Translations under genes and position numbers: made by a program
Notes under the pieces: model-generated
What the model was told of the DNA's origin: nothing
The model's input: only the letters and a program-made list of their open reading frames with translations
The model's database searches: none
Part shown: positions 50,040 through 59,935 of the stretch, piece after piece
Layout of the letters: each line of letters opens with the position of its first letter
Numbering within the stretch: position 1 is the stretch's first letter
Assembly (NCBI GenBank): GCA_027343695.1
Contig: DAHWKJ010000081.1
Location: forward strand, 1-64,000
Length of the DNA: 64,000 nucleotides
Direction: 5' to 3'
Origin: Sulfobacillus sp.
GTDB taxonomy: Bacteria > Bacillota > Sulfobacillia > Sulfobacillales > Sulfobacillaceae

Positions 50040-50881
50040 GACTGTTTAGCCATCCGTCGCACCATGGCATTAATCTCTGCGCCTAGGAGGAGCGACCACG
50101 CTAGTAAATACAGGTATAGCATCAAGATCATCACAGCTCCAAAGCTGCCATACATACGATTGTAGGACGAGAAATGCCCCGCATAGTATGAAAAACCCCA
50201 AGAAATCCCAATGAATATAAAGAGGGCAAACACTCCGCCCCAGGTCCATAGTTTAAAAGGCTGAGGTTTATCCGGCAAAAAGGCATAGAGAAATGCCAAA
50301 ACGAACAAAAACCCAACCAGAACGGCGGCCCAACGCAGGGTATCAGCCACCCATGGGGTTGCGTGAAGTCCAAAGCCCCAGAGCAGAACCCACTGCACCA
50401 CCCGGACGCCAGACAGAGTAAGGCCGATGCCCATCACTAAAAGCACCCCAACCCCAAGACCGAGGCCGATAGACATCAGATAGGTTTGCCATAGTTTACG
50501 GCGCCGCGGATAGGGAAACTCGTAGGCATGATTCACCGCGTCGATGAGCTGACGAAATGCCCCAGACATGGCCCAGAGGAAGGCTAGCGCACCCAGCGAA
50601 AGTAGCGCGGGACTCTTACGGTGAATGATGCCTTGCAGCGTGCTCAAAATAAACTGAAGCACCGATGATGGAACCAGTGTGGCGATAGGGCCACGAATGC
50701 TCTGTTGCAAATCCGGGAAGTGAAGAAATGCTAAGAGGGCCGTGAGGAACAACATGAGGGGAAAGATCGCGAACAAGAAGTTATATGCGAGAGCAGCAGC
50801 GTAGGAACTGACGTCATCGCGTGCGACCCGCGATGCTAATTGGCGCACCCAGTCAAGTTTAAGTTTATGCAGATGACTCAC
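50036..50881 (-). CDS. YihY/BrkB-family inner membrane protein
   Basis: SSYAAALAYNFLFAIFPLMLFLTALLAFL; ALAFLWAMSGAFRQLIDAVNHAYEFPYPRRRKLWQTYLMSIGLGLG. Confidence 0.9.
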   Translation of the reverse strand: MSHLHKLKLDWVRQLASRVARDDVSSYAAALAYNFLFAIFPLMLFLTALLAFLHFPDLQQSIRGPIATLVPSSVLQFILSTLQGIIHRKSPALLSLGALAFLWAMSGAFRQLIDAVNHAYEFPYPRRRKLWQTYLMSIGLGLGVGVLLVMGIGLTLSGVRVVQWVLLWGFGLHATPWVADTLRWAAVLVGFLFVLAFLYAFLPDKPQPFKLWTWGGVFALFIFIGISWGFSYYAGHFSSYNRMYGSFGAVMILMLYLYLLAWSLLLGAEINAMVRRMAKQS

Positions 50882-50976
50882 CTCCGTAGTGTACTCTATC
50901 TATCGCCGCCGTCATGATTTGCGAGCACTTGTGGAATAGTAGTCGGTATCTCGAGAAACAGAGGAGTGCACTCTTG

Positions 50977-51756
50977 ATGCCGCCTACGTTAGAGCCTATG
51001 ACACTGGCCCTTGGAACGGGAATCTTGATCGGCGCCGCGTGGCCATGGATTGTGGCGGGGGGATCGGTGCTCGCGATCCCGGCCATCATTGCTGTGGTCG
51101 GCTTAAGGCATCCTAGGTCTGCCCAAGGCACTTCGATTGTGGCGATGTCGGCCATTGCGTTGCTGGGAACCGTAACGCGTGTTCGGCAGCGCAGCATCGA
51201 CTGGGTCGGCACTCTGGAATTTACCATTCCCGCCTTGGCAGGTTTGGAGTTAGAACGGGTGCTTGGTTACGGACTTCTTCTCCGGGTTCGTCTCATTGTT
51301 TTGGGTTGCCTCTTGCTCCTCACGGTGTCGTTTATGTTAAGTTTACCAAAATCTCGGGATTCGTGTCATTCCGGCGACGCGAGGGCACGGGTCCCTCGGA
51401 TTCCTTTGGGCTTCGTCGTGGGCATCTTAGGGGGGTGGCTCGGGTTAGGGGGAGGCCTCTTGGTGCTGCCGTCCTTACTGTTGAGCGGACTCCCACTGAT
51501 GGCGGCGGCAGGAAGCTCCTTTGTCTCGATTACCTCCCTTGGGATCGCTAATGCGATTCCTTACGCAGCGAGTAACACCATCCAGTGGAAAATTCTTGGG
51601 ACATTCTTGCTTGGGGTACTGCTTGGGACCGGACTCAGTGGGATAGTGGTACGTAAGATAGGACATCCACCCACCCTGTCGCGGATGGTGATGTATGGCC
51701 TTGCGTTACTCTCGCTCCTCATTATTGGGGTCAATGTCCATGGCCTTTACACCTAA
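50977..51756 (+). CDS. TauE/SafE-family sulfite exporter-like permease
   Basis: GFVVGILGGWLGLGGGLLVLPSLLLSGLPLMAAAGSSFVSI; ATG 50977 after GAGGAG. Confidence 0.8.
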   Translation: MPPTLEPMTLALGTGILIGAAWPWIVAGGSVLAIPAIIAVVGLRHPRSAQGTSIVAMSAIALLGTVTRVRQRSIDWVGTLEFTIPALAGLELERVLGYGLLLRVRLIVLGCLLLLTVSFMLSLPKSRDSCHSGDARARVPRIPLGFVVGILGGWLGLGGGLLVLPSLLLSGLPLMAAAGSSFVSITSLGIANAIPYAASNTIQWKILGTFLLGVLLGTGLSGIVVRKIGHPPTLSRMVMYGLALLSLLIIGVNVHGLYT

Positions 51757-51794
51757 AGCAGGAGACACTATGATACAAAGAGGAGGGATTCTAC

Positions 51795-52115
51795 ATGGAA
51801 ATAGCTGTTACCGTAACTCCCGAGGCAGAACAAGCCCTAAGTCAGTTGAGTGCGGATCGTAAGGCGGAGTATGTTCGAGTGTCTGCGGCCCAATCTTGTG
51901 GATGTGGAAACGTCGGATACCGAATGTTTTGGGATGATGCGAAAAACGAGCAGGACATGGCGCTAGAACGCGGTGGGTTAACGTTGGTCATTGACCGTGA
52001 AAGTCAGCCGCACATTGAGGGCTGCATTATCGATTACAAATCCGAGGACATGCGTGAAGGATTCGTGATTACAAATCCCACCGCAACCTCTGGTTGTGGG
52101 TGTGGAGGACACTAA
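51795..52115 (+). CDS. HesB/IscA-like (A-type) iron-sulfur carrier protein
   Basis: VTVTPEAEQALSQL; AAQSCGCGNVGYRMFWDDA; C-terminal SGCGCGGH. Confidence 0.75.
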   Translation: MEIAVTVTPEAEQALSQLSADRKAEYVRVSAAQSCGCGNVGYRMFWDDAKNEQDMALERGGLTLVIDRESQPHIEGCIIDYKSEDMREGFVITNPTATSGCGCGGH

Positions 52116-52144
52116 TCCCAAACCATTGCAAATCTTTTTGTGCA

Positions 52145-52171
52145 GGCCCCCAGACGCTGGTTCTGGGGGCC
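52145..52171 (+). terminator. rho-independent-like terminator hairpin
   Basis: GGCCCCCAGA-cgctggt-TCTGGGGGCC followed by TT. Confidence 0.7.
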
Positions 52172-52196
52172 TTAGCACTGAATGCGCGCACCACGG

Positions 52197-53429
52197 CTAA
52201 GCAACCCAGTGCGCGGTGGCAAATAGAGATACAAACAAGAGACCCAGTGGTAACGCGACCACAAAGTAAGTCCACTGGATCCATCGCTTTTGAGTCATTA
52301 GGACCCCGAGTCCAATGAATAACGGGAAGGCTTCCAACAGCAGTCTTGGCATAGACATCAAAGGGTTTCCTGTCGCAGGATAAGACAATGGGACCAGCAG
52401 GGCTAATACCATGTAAACCCACAGATAGAAGGGGAGCCGCTTAAATGTGACGACGACCAGGAGTATGGCGACCAGCGCAAATACGAAATTGTAGAAGTTG
52501 CTGGGTCCCAAAGACGGCATCCCCACTCTGAACAGTACTACCGGGTTCAAAGCTTGGAGCCAGAACCGCGAAGCGGATGTCGCTGCCGTCCACAGGGTGG
52601 TCCAAATCCAGGCAAAGTGTCGGCCCCAATTGGATTGGGCATGCTCGAAGATGAGCGGGTCACCGAATGTTGTCAATAGGTATCCCATGTAAACCGAAAG
52701 TCCTAGTGGCGGCCATGCTAGGTGCAAGTATTTCTTCCACCGGAGTCCTTCTTGTTGCCAGAGGAGGATCGCGAAAGGCGCCGCCAGTAGGATCCCATAC
52801 ATGCTTACCAATGTCGTGAGTGCCGCCAAGGGACCCGCAATCCAGTATTTACGATTGCGGGCGTAGTAAAGCGATCCGATGGCGAGAACTAGAAACAACG
52901 ACTCGGAGTATACCGCGTTGGTATAAAATGCTGTGGGGAAGAAGGCTAAGGCTAGTCCCGCGTACCAAGCCGCCCTTGGACCAAATTCCATATTTACGAG
53001 TTTAACTAGGAACCACACGGCCCCGATAAACGCTAATAGGCTGATTACAACGCCCCCAATGACACTCCCTTGAAATAGCCGGAGTGTTAGTGGGTATAGT
53101 GGAAAGAATGCGGTGGCGGTAGCGCGTCCTGCGTAGCCAAAGTTGGCGATCGAATAGTACCAGAGTCCGTCCCAGTGCACCCAGAGCCCTAACGTAGCAT
53201 GGTATAGCAGACTGCCCGACGGCGGTAAGGTTCCCGGCGGGGCTTCAACCCATGCATGGGGCAAGTACAAATACGCCAAACTTGCGGCTTCCATAAAGAA
53301 GAGCCGAGACAGCACGACAATCCACACCACCGACCGAAGACTTTTTGTGGTGGCGGTGGTGCGAGCCACCCCAGAGCCCACGAACCCAGTCCCTGGAGCG
53401 TCCGTTGAAGGGGAAAAGTTTTTAGCCAT
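52197..53429 (-). CDS. PIG-V-like membrane mannosyltransferase family protein
   Basis: LWVHWDGLWYYSIANFGYAGRATATAFFPLYPLTLRL and FFPTAFYTNAVYSESLFLVLAIGSLYYAR are typical of PIG-V-like proteins. Confidence 0.75.
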   Translation of the reverse strand: MAKNFSPSTDAPGTGFVGSGVARTTATTKSLRSVVWIVVLSRLFFMEAASLAYLYLPHAWVEAPPGTLPPSGSLLYHATLGLWVHWDGLWYYSIANFGYAGRATATAFFPLYPLTLRLFQGSVIGGVVISLLAFIGAVWFLVKLVNMEFGPRAAWYAGLALAFFPTAFYTNAVYSESLFLVLAIGSLYYARNRKYWIAGPLAALTTLVSMYGILLAAPFAILLWQQEGLRWKKYLHLAWPPLGLSVYMGYLLTTFGDPLIFEHAQSNWGRHFAWIWTTLWTAATSASRFWLQALNPVVLFRVGMPSLGPSNFYNFVFALVAILLVVVTFKRLPFYLWVYMVLALLVPLSYPATGNPLMSMPRLLLEAFPLFIGLGVLMTQKRWIQWTYFVVALPLGLLFVSLFATAHWVA

Positions 53430-54168
53430 GGTGACTCCTTGACGATGACGTGCGATATTGTTGCGCGTAGCCTAGTTGTAAGCTATCGCCTCTAATGTAG
53501 TTCGCTAAAAGGAAAAGTTGATAACTGGTAAGATTGGTTACGGACGTTTGAGTCACTCCCAAGAGGTGTGACGCCGCGATAGGGCTGACGCCCGGCAGAC
53601 GTGCAATGATTTTGGACAGTAGGTGAATCGTTGCCCATCCATGATTTTTACCATAAGGATATCCTAGGGTCGAAGCCATGACACTGGGGGTTTCTGCCAG
53701 GGGCCAGTGACGCGTGTGATAGTATAGGGCGTTCAACACCATATTGAGGTCCGTTGCAGTCAAGAAAAAGTAGTGATGGATGGGGATTCCCGTCGCTTCT
53801 GAGATCATTGTCACCGCAGTCTTGGGTTTCGTGCCCGTAAGGGCCACATACAAGGGCACCCCATGAATCCGAATGCTCCCGTTAATGGGTACAACCGATA
53901 ACACGTCAGAATGCGGATCCACCACCGCTAGCAACCCAATAAATGCTGGGGACCCAGCGCTTCCTTGCACGGCTACCAACACCTTAGAGGGTTGATGTTC
54001 ATTTAGAGCAATAGGACTGACTCTCGTCGGGATACGGGTGTGAAACACCACCGAGAGACCAATCACCAAAGCCCCAAAGAACGCGAGTGTCGCCATCATC
54101 CAGATGTGAACCCGGGTGAAGCCCCGAGCCTCTTGCGATGTTGCCGGTATGGTACTCATTAATCCCAT
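53422..54168 (-). CDS. LytR-CpsA-Psr (LCP)-like protein, divergent
   Basis: N-terminal TM; FIGLLAVVDPHSDVLSVVPINGSIRIHGVPLYVALTGTKPKTAVTMISEATGIPIHHYFFLTATDL resembles the LCP core but lacks the usual PRD(T/S) segment. Confidence 0.5.
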   Translation of the reverse strand: MGLMSTIPATSQEARGFTRVHIWMMATLAFFGALVIGLSVVFHTRIPTRVSPIALNEHQPSKVLVAVQGSAGSPAFIGLLAVVDPHSDVLSVVPINGSIRIHGVPLYVALTGTKPKTAVTMISEATGIPIHHYFFLTATDLNMVLNALYYHTRHWPLAETPSVMASTLGYPYGKNHGWATIHLLSKIIARLPGVSPIAASHLLGVTQTSVTNLTSYQLFLLANYIRGDSLQLGYAQQYRTSSSRSHHG

Positions 54169-54459
54169 CCTTCTAATGCAAAATAAACAACCAATGACGC
54201 TAATTGTAACAGGTTGATCGCAAGCCTGCGGTGGAAATCCTTAGAATTCTTCTAGCATGCCCAAAGTTATACAATATGCACCGGGGCGAACAGGGACTTA
54301 ACGATGCCAGTTTCCGATATACTAGCAAGTGCCGTAGGACACAGCGGCGCCACGGGGCTGGTCAACGCTATCCCTTGCTGTGATGGCTCGACTCTATGGT
54401 GTCTCGGTCCTATGGTAAAAGATTCCGTAGGGTTAAACAAGGTCCACGGAGGGATGCTT

Positions 54460-55086
54460 GTGTGCGGGCGGTTTTCTTTAGGAATGACGGTTACTGAGGT
54501 CCAACAGGCTTTTCCCTTTATGCTAAAGGACTCCGCAACTCTGGGCGCATGGAATCCTCGTTATAATGTGGCTCCGGGTACCGACGTCTTGGTCGTGGTC
54601 GAACGCCACCAAATGCGATGGGGTGGGTTAGTGCGTTGGGGATGGCCACTGCGCTGGCAACCTGGTCACCAGATGATTAATGCTCGAGTCGAAACGATTG
54701 CATCCAAGCCGTGGGTTCGCGGAGCTGACCGAGCGATTGTCGTAGCTGACAGCTATTATGAATGGCATCCAACAACGAAGCAACCTTTTAGGATTTGTGA
54801 GGAATCGGGCCAGGTCCTGACGTTGGCGGCGCTGATTCTTCGCACCCCGAGTCCCCCGGAGTCTCGTGTGGTAATCGTGACCGAAGCCGCTAGTGGAGAC
54901 ATGAAGGCCATTCATCATCGTGCCCCACGGTTATTGTCGGGTGCGGCTATCGATGCCTGGTACGCCGGGGAGGATGTCGTGAATGGGCAACCGTCGGCCG
55001 TGCGTACCCGTGCCATTCCCATCAGTACGATGGTTAACAATGTCCGTGCCGATGGTCCGGACCTTCATGTTCCATATCCTGGATAG
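54460..55086 (+). CDS. SOS response-associated peptidase (HMCES/YedK family)
   Basis: GTG start giving MCGRFSLGMT (catalytic Cys2), WNPRYNVAPGTDVLVV, WGWPL, MINARVETIASKPWVR, YYEWHP, HHRAPRLL. Confidence 0.88.
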   Translation: MCGRFSLGMTVTEVQQAFPFMLKDSATLGAWNPRYNVAPGTDVLVVVERHQMRWGGLVRWGWPLRWQPGHQMINARVETIASKPWVRGADRAIVVADSYYEWHPTTKQPFRICEESGQVLTLAALILRTPSPPESRVVIVTEAASGDMKAIHHRAPRLLSGAAIDAWYAGEDVVNGQPSAVRTRAIPISTMVNNVRADGPDLHVPYPG

Positions 55087-55094
55087 GGATCCGG

Positions 55095-55757
55095 TTACGC
55101 CTTGGGCCCCGACTGTTGAATCGAGATGCTGAGAATGGTGACCGGATGTACAGGATAGCTCAATTCTCCGGTATTCGGGTTTTTAACGACTTTGCCGTTG
55201 GCTATGGTCTGGACGGTGGACATCCCCGAAGTGACGCGACCAAATTCCGTATAAATCGGATTTTGGTTGAGGGAAGTACTCTCAGAGCCGGTGCAGACAA
55301 AGAATTGACTACCGTTGGTGGTATTGGAACCCGTATTCGCCATGGCGACAATACCCGCTTGGTAAGGGAATGTCGCGGACTTGCCGGTCCACTCGTAGCC
55401 GGGTCCTCCGGTTCCTGTGTTTGTGGGATCTCCGGTTTGAAACATAAAAGGAGCAATGACCCGGAAGATTTTGTCGCCGTTAAAAAATCGATGTCGAGCT
55501 AAAAACACAAAATTGTTCACCGCGTGGGGATCGTGCTTGGTGAATAAATGCATCACGAACGAACCAGCCGTGGTTTTGACGGTGGCCTGGTAGGTGTCTT
55601 TGGGATTAAGCGCCATGGCGGGGGCGTGGGGCCATCGGAGATTACGGCCACTGGCCAGCGTGGCTTTCGGATGTTGGACAGGGCTCGCGGTACTACCGCA
55701 CCCAGCCAAAATGGTGGTTAAGGCGCCGATGCTCAAGAACACTAAAGGTTGTCGCAT
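55095..55757 (-). CDS. cyclophilin-type peptidyl-prolyl isomerase lipoprotein
   Basis: MRQPLVFLSIGALTTILAGCGST lipobox; FRVIAPFMFQTGDPTNTGTGGPGYEW; GIVAMANTGSNTTNGSQFFVC. Confidence 0.9.
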   Translation of the reverse strand: MRQPLVFLSIGALTTILAGCGSTASPVQHPKATLASGRNLRWPHAPAMALNPKDTYQATVKTTAGSFVMHLFTKHDPHAVNNFVFLARHRFFNGDKIFRVIAPFMFQTGDPTNTGTGGPGYEWTGKSATFPYQAGIVAMANTGSNTTNGSQFFVCTGSESTSLNQNPIYTEFGRVTSGMSTVQTIANGKVVKNPNTGELSYPVHPVTILSISIQQSGPKA

Positions 55758-55812
55758 TTTTGTCACTCCATCGTGTAAGTTATGGTGCACATTGTACATG
55801 CGTAGCGAAGTC

Positions 55813-57003
55813 TTAGGCAAGATCCCGGTGTATCCGGTGCTTGCGAAGGCTTTGGATGTGCACAAGGACGGCCAGCAGCAAAAAGCTTAAGGCCACGACA
55901 GTCACGCCGTTCCAACGCCAATGATCCCAGGCCCAACTTCCGAGGCCAGCTCCCAATGATCCCCCAATGAAGTAAAAACCCATATACACTGTATTGAGCC
56001 GAGCGCGCGCGTCGGATCGTAGTGCATAAATGCGCGCTTGGTTTGAGATCTGACCGGACTGAACGGCTAAATCTAGGGCCAGGATACCCAATATCAGTCC
56101 CCAGAGGATACTATTGAACCATGCCAGCCAGACAAATGCGGCGATGACCATGGCGATGCTGAACGACACCAGCCTTCGCGGGTCTTGGCGGTCGGCCAAT
56201 CGCCCGGCCAGCGGGGCCATGGACGCACCGGCAATCCCGAGTAGCCCAAACATCCCGATAAGCGCAGCGTTAAAATGGTATGGGCTTACTCCCAAGCGGA
56301 AGGTTAAGGTGGTCCAAAAAGCGTTAAATGCGCCAAAAAGCGCTCCGCCGGTTACGGATGCACGATTCAATTCGGGTTCTTGCTGCATCAGAGGAATAAT
56401 CGATCGTAGCACGGCCCCGTAGGTTGTCTTTTGGGCTATGGGATGCGTGATGGGGAATTTCCACTGAACCAAGAGGGCTAAAATTAGCATGAGGGCCGCC
56501 CCAAACACATAGACGGCTTGCCACCCCAAAGCCCCACCAATCCACCCACTGACCGTACGGGCACCGAGTACCCCGATGAGTAAGCCGCTCATCACAATTC
56601 CTACGATGCGGCCTCGGTGTTCGGTATTAGCCAGGTCGGCCGCGACGGGAACGATGATCTGGGGGACCACAGTAACCGTACCTAACACAATGCTGGCAGA
56701 CTCTAGCCACCAAAAAGTGGGTGAGACCGCCACAAGCAGACTGGCCCCTGCCGTTAATAACAGGAGTACCACGATCAGACGGCGTCTCTCCACTAAGTCC
56801 GCCAAAGGAACATAGGCAAAGAGGCCGAGCGCATATCCAATTTGCGTCACCATGGCTACACTGCCGGCTGCTGAAAACCCTACATGGTAGGTTCGCCCAA
56901 TCAAGGATAAAAGAGGCTGGTTATACCACAGGTTAGCAACGCTAGCGCCCGTGGCAAAGGCCATCAACACAGTGAGTCCAGTGGATAGTGAGGGTCGGTT
57001 CAT
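55813..57003 (-). CDS. MFS transporter (YgaY/sugar efflux-like)
   Basis: ASVANLWYNQPLLSLIGRTY; GYALGLFAYVPLADLVERRRLIV; GRIVGIVMSGLLIGVLGARTVSGWIGG; ATG 57003 preceded by GGGAG. Confidence 0.85.
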   Translation of the reverse strand: MNRPSLSTGLTVLMAFATGASVANLWYNQPLLSLIGRTYHVGFSAAGSVAMVTQIGYALGLFAYVPLADLVERRRLIVVLLLLTAGASLLVAVSPTFWWLESASIVLGTVTVVPQIIVPVAADLANTEHRGRIVGIVMSGLLIGVLGARTVSGWIGGALGWQAVYVFGAALMLILALLVQWKFPITHPIAQKTTYGAVLRSIIPLMQQEPELNRASVTGGALFGAFNAFWTTLTFRLGVSPYHFNAALIGMFGLLGIAGASMAPLAGRLADRQDPRRLVSFSIAMVIAAFVWLAWFNSILWGLILGILALDLAVQSGQISNQARIYALRSDARARLNTVYMGFYFIGGSLGAGLGSWAWDHWRWNGVTVVALSFLLLAVLVHIQSLRKHRIHRDLA

Positions 57004-57231
57004 GAGTACACTCCCAAATCGTTCGTGCAATGGCGGCTGGTCCGCCTTTCCGAGAGCCGATCATACCATAACGTGTCGATGCTACAATAGAAGTGGTGTG
57101 GGGGGCGGATGACGTTTACCACTAAACCTCGTATGATTCTGGTAAAGCATGGGAATGTACGGGGGTAAGCCGTAGAAGTTGGGTGTGTGAAATGACCCCA
57201 AGGCTCCGCTCAAGATGGGAGGAAATTGAAG

Positions 57232-58254
57232 ATGAAAGCAATTGTCCTGGAAAAATTCGGAGGCCCGGAAGTCTTGACGTTACGCGATGTAGACGCACCC
57301 AAAGCGGGTCCTGACGACATCGTGATCCAAGTAGAGACTACTGCGGTAAATCGTGCAGACCTCTTAGAGCGACAGGGTCATTATCCGCCGCCAGATCCCA
57401 AGCCTCGATATCAGATTCCGGGGCTTGAATGTGCGGGAATCGTGGTTGAGAAGGGAGACCGGGTAACCAAGTTTTCCTTAGGGGATAAGATTTTGGCATT
57501 ATTGCCGGGCGGGGGGTATGCGGAATATGTGACATGCCCGGAGGATCTCGCATGGAAGATGCCCCAGGGTCTGACATGGGTGGAGGGGGGAGCTATTCCG
57601 GAGGTGTTCTTAACGGCATTCGATGCGTTATGGGATAAAGCCGGATTGATGCCGGGCGACCGAGTACTTATTCACGCTGCGGCCGGGGGCGTAGGCTCGG
57701 CAGCGGTCCAATTGGCGGTCAGGGCCGGGCTTCAGGTAGTGGCTACGACGGGTACTGCCCAGAAAGTGGCTTTCGTGAAGACGCTCGGGGCAGATTTAGT
57801 GGTGAATTATCGGGAACAGGATTTTGTACAAGAGGTCCAGGAATGGTCCGGGGGCCGTGGCGTTCATGCCGTTATTGACTTTATTGGGAAGGATTACTTA
57901 ACGCGCAACTTGAAGGCCATGGCAGCAGGAGGAACGTTGGTTGTGGTGGGAACTTTGAGTGGAGTAGACGCACCGCTAGATCTTCGGGAAATTCTGGGAC
58001 GGCGCCTTACGGTTCGGGGGACTGCGTTACGATCTCGTCCGCGCCCTGACAAGATGCGGTTAGTGCAAGATTTTGCCGACAGGACGACCACCGATTTTGT
58101 TACGGGAAAACTCCGACCGATCATCGACCGCGTACTACCCTTGGATCAGGTGAGTGATGCCCATCGGCTATTAGCGGGGAACCAGACGATGGGCAAGTTG
58201 GTGCTAGCAGTTAAGGCGCAAGAATCCGGCGAATCTCTTGAAGCACCGCATTGA
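57232..58254 (+). CDS. NAD(P)H:quinone oxidoreductase (zinc-type alcohol dehydrogenase superfamily)
   Basis: MKAIVLEKFGGPEVLTLRDV; VNRADLLERQGHYPPPDPKPRYQIPGLECAGIV; LIHAAAGGVGSAAVQLA. Confidence 0.92.
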   Translation: MKAIVLEKFGGPEVLTLRDVDAPKAGPDDIVIQVETTAVNRADLLERQGHYPPPDPKPRYQIPGLECAGIVVEKGDRVTKFSLGDKILALLPGGGYAEYVTCPEDLAWKMPQGLTWVEGGAIPEVFLTAFDALWDKAGLMPGDRVLIHAAAGGVGSAAVQLAVRAGLQVVATTGTAQKVAFVKTLGADLVVNYREQDFVQEVQEWSGGRGVHAVIDFIGKDYLTRNLKAMAAGGTLVVVGTLSGVDAPLDLREILGRRLTVRGTALRSRPRPDKMRLVQDFADRTTTDFVTGKLRPIIDRVLPLDQVSDAHRLLAGNQTMGKLVLAVKAQESGESLEAPH

Positions 58255-59089
58255 GGGACTCCGGTGATCCGGATAGGTTGGGAGTCAGCCGGCCGCCCGC
58301 GGCCCGTGCATGGCCCCCACCCCGGAAATGTTTCTCCATGAGGGCGGCTGCATCAATGGTGGAACGTGTTCGCGCAGAGATGCGACCATCCGCTTTTAGG
58401 AAGAGGACGAGATCAACGCCGCGCTCTAACAGGGTGTGGGCGACTTCGTTGACTGGGCCGTCGCCGTCCAAGAGTACGCCAGCCAACAGCAAAGGTCCGG
58501 CAGCCAGACGCTGGGCAGCCGTCACGTGGCGCGCGATAAATTCGGTTTCATCATAGATAATGTGCGCCAACTGATCTGCTTCGTCTGAGGTGAAAGGCGC
58601 CCATCCGGTGGCGAATCGGGAACGATACCATTCGAAGCCGCGAGCCCGAAATAGGCGATTAAGGTCCTGACCGGGACCATGGTCGGATTGCCAGAGATCA
58701 TACCGCTCGACCATATGGATCAGTCGGTCCCAGCTGCCATTTGCCGAAATCCATCCTTCTGATACCGCAAACCGATACAGGAGTGCTGCGCCGGAGTGGG
58801 ACAGGTCGATCGTCGCTTTGGCATCGTTCTGGAGTGGGAGGGCTGTTTTATGGTGGTCGACGATGTATGTGATGCGCGATCGTACGGATGACCATTCCGT
58901 TATCGGAAGGGAAACATCTGCGAGATATAGTGGTTTGTCAACGGGGACCTGCGACAAAGCTCCCGCGACGCGGTCTGGTTCGGTAAAGATCGGGCTCAAT
59001 CCAGACGCCAATCCCACCAAACCGGCGGTCGCCCCATCCAAACAATTTTGATGGGTTACAAGCCACCCTCGTGTTATGTGCGTGACCAA
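58211..59089 (-). CDS. DHH/DHHA1 family phosphoesterase
   Basis: THQNCLDGATAGLVGL, YIVDHHKTALPL; C-terminal GRISARTRSTIDAAALMEKHFRGGGHARAAGG (DHHA1 GGGHxxAAG). Confidence 0.85.
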   Translation of the reverse strand: MVTHITRGWLVTHQNCLDGATAGLVGLASGLSPIFTEPDRVAGALSQVPVDKPLYLADVSLPITEWSSVRSRITYIVDHHKTALPLQNDAKATIDLSHSGAALLYRFAVSEGWISANGSWDRLIHMVERYDLWQSDHGPGQDLNRLFRARGFEWYRSRFATGWAPFTSDEADQLAHIIYDETEFIARHVTAAQRLAAGPLLLAGVLLDGDGPVNEVAHTLLERGVDLVLFLKADGRISARTRSTIDAAALMEKHFRGGGHARAAGGRLTPNLSGSPESLNAVLQEIRRILAP

Positions 59090-59196
59090 AGCGAAGACCT
59101 CCTATCGTATCGGTCACATGGTACCATATGGGTGGGTTAAGCGGAAAAGACTACGTGGCCGTGCTGCCGCGATGGTTTGGTGAGGGAGGGGGTTTT

Positions 59197-59376
59197 ATGG
59201 AAGAGAATAAAGCAATGCCCAGCAAAGCCCGTTCGGTACACTACTGCGCTACGTGTATCTGGATCCGGCATCAGGAGCCCGGGGTCTTTTTGTGTTCTCG
59301 GTTGGGCTGGGAAACTAAGCCGCGATGGACATTTAGCTGTTGGTCACCGAGAGACCAGTTTAAGGGGCAGGATTAA
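59197..59376 (+). CDS. small four-cysteine protein
   Basis: MEENKAMPSKARSVHYCATCIWIRHQEPGVFLCSRLGWETKPRWTFSCWSPRDQFKGQD; GAGGGAGG upstream. Confidence 0.55.
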   Translation: MEENKAMPSKARSVHYCATCIWIRHQEPGVFLCSRLGWETKPRWTFSCWSPRDQFKGQD

Positions 59377-59651
59377 CTAAGAACCTCAATCCGGGTCGCC
59401 CTTAAGGTGTTGCCGCGCATGGACCCTGCAACCCGTACTTGCACGCCAGGCATCAAGTTGGCGGATCCGATGACTTCGGTAGCAGGCGTAGCTTGGACGG
59501 TCACTAATGCTGGCGATTCGACGTTGGCGATGGCAAGAAATCGTCGCGTTGTAGTGCCGCGACTAGCGTGCGGAATGCTGCCACCGGTGAGGAGTGTGGC
59601 GCCCATCACGAATGTTGCTAAGACTTGTCGTGATCGCGAAGTATGACTCAC
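59373..59651 (-). CDS. secreted/hypothetical protein, possibly DUF5666-like
   Basis: GTG start after AGGAGGGG; signal-peptide-like N-terminus; LMPGVQVRVAGSMRGNTLRATRIEVL. Confidence 0.5.
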   Translation of the reverse strand: MSHTSRSRQVLATFVMGATLLTGGSIPHASRGTTTRRFLAIANVESPALVTVQATPATEVIGSANLMPGVQVRVAGSMRGNTLRATRIEVLS

Positions 59652-59935
59652 AGCGCATCGTCCCCTCCTGGATAATACTGCGATGGTATATTTCGGCCCC
59701 GGGATCGAAAAATCCTGCCTGGCAACCTGAATCTTACTTAAAGTCCTATAAGGGGTAATGCACAATGCTTGTTGGACCTTTCGAGAGATTTCTCACCCAT
59801 TGGCATTAAGCGCACAGCGGCAGGTTCACCACACAGATGATACAATCGGTGAGAAAGTGTTAAAGGTGCGAGAGTTTTGGCAAATTGCCGGGGGCCGCTC
59901 CAGGTACGGTGGCGGACCGAGGGGGAAGCCCATTG

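Noticed and set aside
51795-52115. HesB-like protein as a second selenoprotein
   Set aside because: HesB-like selenoproteins are known, but here the CxC positions are encoded by normal TGT/TGC codons and there is no internal TGA.
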